From: JAVBPT01 sp031549455
GTDB lineage: Bacteria; Bacillota; Clostridia; Lachnospirales; JAKSVV01
Direction of reading: 5' to 3'
Assembly: GCA_031549455.1 (NCBI GenBank)
Contig: JAVBPT010000013.1
Coordinates: forward strand, 1 to 11,771
Length of the DNA stretch: 11,771 nucleotides
Each line of letters begins with the position of its first letter. Positions within the stretch are counted from its first letter, which is position 1. Below the pieces are notes generated by a model, which worked only from the letters and a program-made list of their open reading frames with translations, was not told the origin of the DNA and ran no database searches. Positions 7,296-11,771 of the stretch are shown here, piece by piece. The translations under genes and the position numbers were made by a program.

Positions 7296-7817
7296 ATGGA
7301 AAGAAGCTGGCTGATCCAAAATACTTTAACCAAAAGGGATTATAGAAAAATCGTTTATTTGAATATATATAAAAGGGAGAGGTTATCTCCTTTTATTTTT
7401 GTTATCACCCTTCCTTTATCTATTCTAATTATTATAGAAAGGTTTATCTATCCAGAGATGGTTTCAAATTTTATGTTTTATACTTCCTGCCTATTTCTCA
7501 TCCTTCTCTTCCTATTTTACCTTGTGCTCGAGACGGCGATCAGGAGGTTTATAAAGAGCGATAAACGGATTATTGACCATCCAATGAAAATCCAAATTAG
7601 GGATGAGGGGATGGAGGTTTCAAACCCTGAACAGGGTTCCGAGACCCACTACGCTTGGAACACGATCTATAAGGTTCTAGAGACAAAAGAATTTTTATTG
7701 TTTTATGTGAATACCATGCGGGCGGAGATTATCAGTAAAAAGAAGATAGAAAATCTCAAGGGATTAAAAAGCTTCTTGAAAGAAAAGTTGGGAGCCAAGT
7801 ATAAGATGAAAAAGTAA
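7296..7817 (+). CDS. YcxB-like two-helix membrane protein
   Basis: This 173-aa integral membrane protein of unknown role starts one base after trmL. It has a short basic N-terminal segment, helix 1 at about 32-47 (PFIFVITLPLSILIII), helix 2 at about 57-78 (rich in Phe, Leu and Tyr), then a cytosolic C-terminal domain. That domain contains the pattern IRDEGMEVSNPEQGSETHYAW and later LFYVNTMRAEIISKK, which resembles YcxB-like proteins (two helices followed by a small PH-like fold). The C-terminus is lysine-rich. The assignment rests on layout and motif resemblance, not on a database match. A terminator-like hairpin lies inside the gene at 7371-7400. There is no obvious terminator after the stop. 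Confidence 0.75.
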   Translation: MERSWLIQNTLTKRDYRKIVYLNIYKRERLSPFIFVITLPLSILIIIERFIYPEMVSNFMFYTSCLFLILLFLFYLVLETAIRRFIKSDKRIIDHPMKIQIRDEGMEVSNPEQGSETHYAWNTIYKVLETKEFLLFYVNTMRAEIISKKKIENLKGLKSFLKEKLGAKYKMKK

Positions 7818-7857
7818 TCAATGGGTGAGTGTGTATTTTCCAATCGAAATATATATT

Positions 7858-7909
7858 TTAACAATATATATCACATTTTAGATTATTAGATGAGGAAATC
7901 ATCTAATAA
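7858..7909 (+). promoter_or_regulatory. Possible promoter plus perfect 11-bp palindrome ahead of the secreted protein gene
   Basis: A weak promoter candidate is TTAACA (7858-7863), 17 bases, GATTAT (7881-7886). Overlapping it is a perfect inverted repeat: arms TTATTAGATGA (7883-7893) and TCATCTAATAA (7899-7909), loop GGAAA. The second arm ends two bases before the GAAAGGA ribosome binding site. If the promoter is real the palindrome covers its -10 box and start site and is best read as an operator; if transcription starts further upstream it is a 5'-leader hairpin. The rest of the 107-base gap is plain AT-rich sequence. Confidence 0.45.
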
Positions 7910-7924
7910 AGAAAGGAAATACAT

Positions 7925-8932
7925 ATCAAAAAGGGAAAAAAGGTAGTCCCAATCTTACTTATTTTTGTATTACTTGCAAATCTTGTGATGGCAGAGACTG
8001 TCATAGATCAAGATGTCACACTTGAAAGAGAGGTTGAGAACTCTTTTGAGAGCAATGAGGAGATTGCGTACGTAAGAAGTCAGCTAGAAAATTATGCCGG
8101 AACAGTGAAGTTGGTTGAAAATGCAATAGACGGAAAATACGCACTTAAAGTAGAAAAGGATAGTGGAGCGGACCATATAGAGTATGAGTTATATGGCTTT
8201 GCTTCATTTTTGCTTTCTAAGTATAACTTAATGCATCTATCCATCAAACCAGGTGCAGATGCAGAATGGATAGCGTTTTATGTAAATGACGAATTTGTAA
8301 AGAGACTAGAAGTGGGAAATGAGATAAAAAGAGATAGCTGGAATGAAGTAAAGATTGACTTGAGGGGGGAAGGTAATACAAGCTGTGAAAGTTTTAAAGT
8401 AAGGACCAATACTGGTTCGGTATGGGTATATGACAACCTATATGCAACAAAGATGGAAGGAAAGAGTCTAAACCTTTCAAATTTCACAAATGACGGAACC
8501 ATCATCAATGCAAACAATCAGTTACAGATATTAAAGCATGCCACAAAGAACATTTATCATGCAAGATCAATAGCTCTCTTTGATGACTCAAAAAATATCA
8601 TTCGAGATGGTCATACAATAACAAGCATCACCATCGATGCCGAAGATGATGCGTATGAAAATATATCGGATTCTAATAGGAGAATATATACTGGCATAAC
8701 AAACCCGGTTGTCAAGGCGATGTCCGGGAATGGAGAATATATTTACTATAATTATAGCAACACTTTATATACATTTAACACGAATACATTGGTCAGTAAA
8801 TACGTGATGGGGGTAAAGTCTACAGCCAGTGTAAACACCAACGTTGATGGCTCAAAAGCATGTATAAGCGATAGTAACGGAAGGTATGAATACGATATGA
8901 AAACCGATACAATCCAAACCGTTATGGAGTGA
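7925..8932 (+). CDS. Secreted protein, jelly-roll-like and propeller-like regions; abnormal start codon
   Basis: The frame encodes a typical signal peptide (KKGKK, then PILLIFVLLANLVMA, probable cleavage before ETV), but this segment has no ATG, GTG or TTG start. The codon where ATG is expected is ATC at 7925, seven bases after GAAAGGA (7911-7917). The first usual starts are GTG 7985 and ATG 7988, at the end of the signal peptide, with no ribosome binding site. An in-frame TAA at 7907 closes the frame upstream. The mature part begins with a beta-rich region that ends GSVWVYDNLYATK, like carbohydrate-binding jelly-rolls. A region with blade-like strands follows (AMSGNGEYIYYNYSNTLYTF; VDGSKACISDSNGRYEYD). 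The protein stops six bases before the IS, and two or three blades are too few for a closed propeller, so it may be truncated. Function unknown; inference: extracellular, perhaps glycan-binding. Confidence 0.7.
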   Translation: MKKGKKVVPILLIFVLLANLVMAETVIDQDVTLEREVENSFESNEEIAYVRSQLENYAGTVKLVENAIDGKYALKVEKDSGADHIEYELYGFASFLLSKYNLMHLSIKPGADAEWIAFYVNDEFVKRLEVGNEIKRDSWNEVKIDLRGEGNTSCESFKVRTNTGSVWVYDNLYATKMEGKSLNLSNFTNDGTIINANNQLQILKHATKNIYHARSIALFDDSKNIIRDGHTITSITIDAEDDAYENISDSNRRIYTGITNPVVKAMSGNGEYIYYNYSNTLYTFNTNTLVSKYVMGVKSTASVNTNVDGSKACISDSNGRYEYDMKTDTIQTVME

Positions 8933-8938
8933 TACAAT

Positions 8939-8966
8939 ATTAGTTGACAGATAGAAGCCGTAGTTG
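8939..8966 (+). repeat. Left terminal inverted repeat of the IS
   Basis: It begins ATTAGTTGACAG and contains the core GAAGCCGTAGTT. It pairs with 10151-10178 at 22 of 28 positions. It also holds the -35 box of the transposase promoter. Confidence 0.8.
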
Positions 8967-8972
8967 TAAAAT
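8944..8972 (+). promoter_or_regulatory. Transposase promoter inside the left IS end
   Basis: TTGACA (8944-8949), a 17-base spacer and TAAAAT (8967-8972) form a near-consensus promoter that would drive orfA. Overlap of this promoter with the inverted repeat is common in IS elements, where transposase binding can shut off its own transcription. Confidence 0.7.
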
Positions 8973-8998
8973 AATACCAATAGGATATGGAGGAAGAA

Positions 8999-9271
8999 AT
9001 GAAAGTTTACGACAAGGTTTTTAAAGAAGAAGCAGTCAAATTATCAGACGATATCGGAACGAAAAAAGCGTCAGAACAGCTGGGTCTAGAACCAACATTG
9101 CTATCAAGCTGGAGGGCTCAAGTAAAGAAGCATAAAGAGCAAGCATTCATAGGAATCGGTCACAAACGGGAGGAACTAACAGAATTGGAGAAAGAAGTCA
9201 AAGAATTACGTCGAACGAATGAAATACTGAAGGATGCCCTGGCTTTTTTCGCAAGTCGCCAGAAGAGTTAA
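8999..9271 (+). CDS. IS3-family transposase OrfA (helix-turn-helix protein)
   Basis: This 90-aa DNA-binding subunit recognises the IS ends. It begins MKVYDKVFKEEAVKLS. The helix-turn-helix is in the segment with KASEQLGLEPTLLSSWRAQ, and a leucine-zipper-like coiled coil follows at the C-terminus (LTELEKEVKELRRTNEILK). I prefer ATG 8999 over ATG 8987, because GGAGGAAG at 8989-8996 is placed for it and the family normally starts there. The stop is at 9269-9271. It looks intact and could still make OrfA, which alone tends to inhibit transposition. Confidence 0.88.
   Translation: MKVYDKVFKEEAVKLSDDIGTKKASEQLGLEPTLLSSWRAQVKKHKEQAFIGIGHKREELTELEKEVKELRRTNEILKDALAFFASRQKS
9244..9250 (+). other. Programmed -1 frameshift site of the IS (T TTT TTC)
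   Basis: The heptamer T TTT TTC is in the orfA frame near its end. A -1 slip leads into the frame that reads FRKSPEELTKRE, the expected start of OrfB. IS3 elements make the OrfAB fusion this way. The signal is now futile, because the orfB frame is broken about 30 bases later. Confidence 0.6.
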
Positions 9272-10134
9272 CGAAAAGAGAAGTTTAGGCTGGTGGAGAT
9301 GGCAAGGCTATTAGAGGTAACAACGCAGGGGTATTACAAGTGGATAAAAAGTTTGAACAAACCATATCCACATGCGATCCTTCTGGCAAGAATCAAGGAG
9401 ATTAGGGAAGAACGACCAGAAAACGAGAACTATGGAGTCCAAAGGAGCTCCTAGCCTTGGAATTAAAGCATGACGAGAAATGCAGTTACAGCAAGGTCCG
9501 AAGAGTGATGAAAGAAAACAACCTACTCTTGCCAAGAAAGAAAAACCCACATGGAATAACAAAAACGGATAGACGGGCCGAAAAGAGTGAAGATTTGATA
9601 AAGCGGGATTTCAGCGCGGTAGAACCAAATAGGAAGTGGTTAACAGATATAACAGAGGTAGAATGCTTGGATGGTAAGTTGTATATATCGCCAGTGATGG
9701 ACTGTTTTGATGGATTAATAGTGGGACTAGCAATGGCAAATCATATGAAGAAAGAACTGTGCATGGAAAGTTTAGAGAATGCGTGTAAGCGGTATGTAGT
9801 GTAAGGAATGATCCTGCATAGTGATCGAGGAAGCCAGTATACAAGTAAACTATTTCGAGAGACGCTAGAGATATATGGAGTGATGCAAAGCGTGGGAGGT
9901 ACAGGGAGTTGCTATGATAATGCAAGAATGGAAAGTTTCTTTGCAACGTTGAAGAAAGAGAAACTATATAAAATCAATACAAAACGAATGAGAATGGATA
10001 AGGTGCAAAGTATCGTTTTCAGATACATAGAAACCTATTACAATCAAGAACGAATATATACAAGCAATCCAAAAAGCTATCCACCATCAAAGTACAGAGA
10101 GATGAAAGAAAGTTTGGAGAGGAAAGTTGCATAA
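9251..10134 (+). pseudogene. IS3-family transposase OrfB (DDE integrase), broken
   Basis: The catalytic part of the transposase is split into four pieces. The -1 frame reads ...EELTKRE and loses one base near 9280-9281. The next piece, KFRLVEMARLLEVTTQGYY onward, loses one base at 9445-9448 (the expected QRMLLALEL reads QRSS and stops at 9452). The third piece runs to TAA 9802-9804 where a Lys codon is expected (RYVV, stop, GMILHSDRG). The last piece ends at 10134. The catalytic triad is still encoded: Asp in TDIT (9646), Asp in HSDRGSQYTS (9823) and Glu in ARMESFF (9931), with 35 residues between the last two, as the family requires. Three independent lesions mean it cannot encode a working enzyme unless the sequence has errors. 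Confidence 0.9.
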
Positions 10135-10150
10135 ATTCAGACTTGAGAAA

Positions 10151-10178
10151 AAACTATGGCTTTTAAATGTAAACTAAT
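10151..10178 (-). repeat. Right terminal inverted repeat of the IS
   Basis: On the + strand it ends GTAAACTAAT and contains AAACTATGGCTT, the complement of the left-end core. It matches the left repeat at 22 of 28 positions. The outer seven bases of both ends are identical when read inward. Confidence 0.8.
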
Positions 10179-10211
10179 CTTGACAAATCCAATCTGGACA
10201 TTATTAAAAAT

Positions 10212-11075
10212 TTGAAAAAACATGAGGCAAAAACATTTGAGGACATAAAACATATCGATGAATTTGGCAGCGAATATTGGAATGCAAGGGAATTACAAGT
10301 CGTATTAGAATATGTTAAATGGGATAAATTTTTATATGTAATTGAAAAAGCAAAAGTAGCTTGTAAAAATAGTAATTATACGGTTTCAGACTATTTTCTC
10401 CAAGTGGGGAAAATAGTAAAAACTGGGGTAAGTTCTAAAGAAATCATTGATTATAAATTATCTCGTTATGCTTGTTATTTAATAGTTCAAAATGCTGACC
10501 CAGGCGAGCAAGTTATTGCATTAGCACAAACTTATTTTGCTGTTCAAACAAGAAAACAAGAACTTACTGAACAAGAATACAGCTCGCTTTCTGAAGATGA
10601 TAAAAGATTTTATCAAAGAAGTTTAACTAAAAAGGGAAATTATCAGTTAAACCAAATTGCAAAAAATGCAGGGGTGAAAAATTTTGATAGATTTCATAAT
10701 GCAGGCTATAAAGGTTTGTATAATGGAGAAACAGCAGATGATATTGCAAAAAGAAAAGGTTTAAGATATAGAGAAGATATTTTAGATAATATGGGAAGTG
10801 AAGAATTAGCAGCCAACTTATTTAGAATCACACAAACAGAATCAAAATTAAAAAGAGACAATATTCAGGGAGAAGGAAATGCCAATAAGGTGCATAATCA
10901 AATTGGTAAAAAAGTAAGGAGAGCAATAAAATCTATGAATGGGGTTATGCCTGAAGACTTACCAACACCTAAAAAGAGTTTAAAGGAACTAGCAAAAGAA
11001 GAAAAAAGAAATTTAGCAAAAATAAACAATAAAAAAAATAAACTGTCTAAAAACAAAAATGAATTAAAAAAATAA
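10212..11075 (+). CDS. dinD: DNA damage-inducible protein D homologue, 5' end disturbed by the IS
   Basis: The product matches DinD, the SOS-induced protein that in Escherichia coli inhibits RecA filaments; its length (about 287 aa) is close to the E. coli protein. Shared blocks are FEDIKHIDEFGSEYWNAREL, LSRYACYLIVQNADP (from residue 83), QTYFAVQTRKQE, GYKGLYNGE, MGSEELAANLFR (from 194), TQTESKLKRDNIQG, KKVRRAIKSMNG and MPEDLPTPKKS. The start is unclear. The frame is open from 10173, inside the IS end, through 10212. It has no ATG before residue 194 and no ribosome binding site ahead of TTG 10212, so the IS probably removed the native start and promoter. The gene is much more AT-rich than 1-7800 and ends in a Lys/Asn-rich tail, which suggests horizontal transfer. 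No terminator with a T-run follows directly. Expression is doubtful. Confidence 0.85.
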   Translation: MKKHEAKTFEDIKHIDEFGSEYWNARELQVVLEYVKWDKFLYVIEKAKVACKNSNYTVSDYFLQVGKIVKTGVSSKEIIDYKLSRYACYLIVQNADPGEQVIALAQTYFAVQTRKQELTEQEYSSLSEDDKRFYQRSLTKKGNYQLNQIAKNAGVKNFDRFHNAGYKGLYNGETADDIAKRKGLRYREDILDNMGSEELAANLFRITQTESKLKRDNIQGEGNANKVHNQIGKKVRRAIKSMNGVMPEDLPTPKKSLKELAKEEKRNLAKINNKKNKLSKNKNELKK

Positions 11076-11265
11076 GAATAACAAATACAATGATTTTCGT
11101 TAAGAAAATCGTTGCTTATATAAAGATACTCTGGGGTTTACGGATACGGATAGCGAACAGATAGTGAATGGAATCCGTTTTATTCCTATGAAGCGTCCAT
11201 TGTATTCCATATGAGAAAATCATAAAACAAAATCCAAGGAGACAAGCTTAAATTTTAATTAGAAT
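11076..11265. other. Non-coding stretch with inverted repeats and an orphan Shine-Dalgarno
   Basis: No gene is supported here. A hairpin lies at 11088-11114 (11-bp stem with one G-T pair, loop GTTAA, no T-run). Its left arm ATGATTTTC (11090-11098) also pairs with GAAAATCAT (11214-11222). Inverted ATGGAAT/ATTCCAT and ACGGAT/ATCCGT pairs lie in between. AAGGAGA at 11236-11242 looks like a ribosome binding site, but no ATG, GTG or TTG follows at a useful distance before stops and the terminator. One + frame from 11104 to the TGA after PMKRPLYSI reads like a protein remnant, without a start. It could be an RNA leader, a small RNA, or the scar of a deleted gene. Confidence 0.35.
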
Positions 11266-11306
11266 AAAAGATTGCATCTTTTTATGCTAAGGATGCAATC
11301 TTTTTT
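11266..11306 (+). terminator. Intrinsic terminator before the ada-like gene
   Basis: It has a perfect 13-bp stem (11266-11278 with 11292-11304), a 13-base loop and a T-run at 11301-11306. The left arm begins with AAAA, so it can work in both directions. It isolates the ada-like gene from transcripts entering from dinD or the IS. Confidence 0.85.
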
Positions 11307-11341
11307 GTATATGAAAATAAAATAGCATGTCCGAAAATGGC

Positions 11342-11369
11342 TAGACAATTGTAGAAAGATTGATATAAT
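11342..11369 (+). promoter_or_regulatory. Promoter of the ada-like gene
   Basis: TAGACA (11342-11347), a 16-base spacer and a perfect TATAAT (11364-11369). Transcription would start near 11376, about 20 bases before the start codon. Ada-type proteins often activate their own promoter after methylation; a specific Ada box cannot be recognised here. Confidence 0.6.
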
Positions 11370-11396
11370 GGAATTAAACAAGAGGGGAGGCGAAAA

Positions 11397-11771
11397 ATGT
11401 TGGAAAACAATCGCGGACTTTATGCGGCATTTAAAGCAAAAGACGCACGTTTTGACGGACGCTTTTTTGTGGGCATTTCCTCCACAGGAATATACTGTCG
11501 GCCAGTGTGTCGGGCAAAGCAACCAAAGTTTGAAAACTGTACATTTTATGCTACTGCGGCAGAAGCCGAGCAAGCCGGATATCGTCCATGTCTGTTATGT
11601 AGACCTGAGCTCGCTCCTGGTAGGTCCATAACGGATGCCACGTTAACCTTGGCTCGTAAAACAGCAAGAATATTAGAGGAAAACTGTGGAGGGGGGCAAA
11701 GTTTTCCCGAGCTTGCGGGAAAACTTGGTTGCACGGATCGACATTTACGGCGTGTGTTCGTAGCAGAATAC
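11397..11771 (+). CDS. Ada-type alkylation response regulator, N-terminal part (runs off the window)
   Basis: The open frame from ATG 11397 covers 125 codons to the window end. The start has an excellent Shine-Dalgarno, AGGGGAGG (11383-11390). Residues about 16-75 form the Ada metal-binding domain: RFDGRFFVGISSTGIYCRPVC, then YRPCLLCRPE, with zinc-binding cysteines C34, C38, C65 and C68. By analogy with E. coli Ada, the first of these accepts methyl groups from DNA phosphotriesters and turns the protein into an activator. From about residue 76 an AraC-type helix-turn-helix begins (SFPELAGKLGCTDRHLRRVF). The missing C-terminal part would decide whether it is a plain AdaA-type regulator, a fusion to a methylguanine methyltransferase, or a fusion to an AlkA-like glycosylase. 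Confidence 0.92.
   Translation, partial: MLENNRGLYAAFKAKDARFDGRFFVGISSTGIYCRPVCRAKQPKFENCTFYATAAEAEQAGYRPCLLCRPELAPGRSITDATLTLARKTARILEENCGGGQSFPELAGKLGCTDRHLRRVFVAEY

Larger units (their letters stand above)
8939..10178 (+). mobile_element. IS3-family insertion sequence, 1240 bp, probably inactive
   Basis: The element is bounded by 28-bp imperfect terminal inverted repeats that match at 22 positions. It carries the usual orfA and orfB in + orientation, and its length is normal for the IS3 family. orfA is intact; orfB has two frameshifts and one in-frame stop. I see no target-site duplication: the flanks are ...ACAAT on the left and CTTGA... on the right. The insertion is therefore old, one end has been rearranged, or my ends are off by a few bases. 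It separates the secreted protein gene from the dinD homologue and directly abuts the latter. Confidence 0.88.

Noticed and set aside
7843..7876. AT-rich alternating repeats as a terminator after the YcxB-like gene
   Set aside because: The ATATAT segments can pair with themselves in many ways, with no GC in the stem and no proper T-run.
9611..9946. Minus-strand frame inside the IS
   Set aside because: It overlaps the DDE domain of orfB in antisense; its Leu/Tyr/Ser-rich composition is typical of a shadow frame.
9457..10134. Two separate transposase genes (9457-9804 and 9808-10134)
   Set aside because: Both are in the same frame, separated only by a TAA where a Lys codon belongs, so they are pieces of one broken orfB.
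11088..11114. Hairpin after dinD as its terminator
   Set aside because: The stem is acceptable, but no T-run follows and the stem is AT-rich; the real terminator signal is at 11266-11306.
11259..11734. Frames on both strands over the ada-like start (11259-11573 -, 11368-11631 +, 11546-11734 -)
   Set aside because: The frame from ATG 11397 carries the Ada Cys4 and helix-turn-helix motifs and runs to the window end; the others are shadows.
1..11771. CRISPR array, tRNA/rRNA genes, toxin-antitoxin pair, phage or defence island
   Set aside because: I saw no spaced direct repeats, no tRNA- or rRNA-like sequence, and no small paired genes or defence-family motifs.

Overview
The window looks like a low- to mid-GC Gram-positive chromosome, most likely class Clostridia and plausibly Lachnospirales. 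The reasons are A-rich codon use, GGAGG-type ribosome binding sites, consensus TTGACA/TATAAT promoters, a mutS2 gene with a KOW and Smr tail, CheX, a YcxB-like membrane protein and an IS3-family element. I cannot name the genus from the sequence. All genes I accept lie on the + strand.

Bases 1-7817 are a dense, orderly housekeeping segment. It holds the 3' end of a P2-type cation (Ca2+-like) ATPase, an unrecognised 294-aa soluble protein, MutS2, a membrane-anchored protein with two tandem beta-rich repeats, an FMN oxidoreductase of the nitronate monooxygenase/FabK-like family, a HAD phosphatase, CheX, the tRNA methyltransferase TrmL, and a two-helix YcxB-like membrane protein. Gaps are 1-11 bases or overlaps, except where promoters sit. 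Three good promoter candidates lie at 533-561, 3848-3876 and 6260-6287. They suggest transcription units [unknown protein-mutS2], [repeat protein-oxidoreductase-HAD] and [cheX-trmL-ycxB-like]. The first two candidates start at or inside the 3' end of the preceding gene.

Bases 7818-8938 carry a secreted protein gene. Its signal peptide is encoded in frame but lacks a normal start codon: an ATC stands where ATG is expected. A perfect 11-bp palindrome lies just upstream. From 8939 to 10178 there is a 1240-bp IS3-family element with 28-bp imperfect terminal inverted repeats (22/28), an intact orfA, a T TTT TTC slippery site, and an orfB broken by two single-base losses and one in-frame stop. The element can probably no longer transpose by itself.

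From 10179 there is a markedly AT-rich dinD homologue. The IS end abuts it, and no ATG start remains in frame. A 320-bp non-coding stretch follows, with inverted repeats, an orphan Shine-Dalgarno sequence and a strong intrinsic terminator (11266-11306). The window ends inside an Ada-type alkylation response gene (metal-binding Cys4 domain plus AraC-type helix-turn-helix) with its own promoter. The right third therefore looks like an accessory, partly decaying region that contains two DNA-damage-response genes. I found no CRISPR array, tRNA, rRNA or defence island. I see no convincing undescribed multi-gene system; the best leads are the missing start codons at 7925 and at dinD, the unexplained 11076-11265 region, and two unrecognised protein families.
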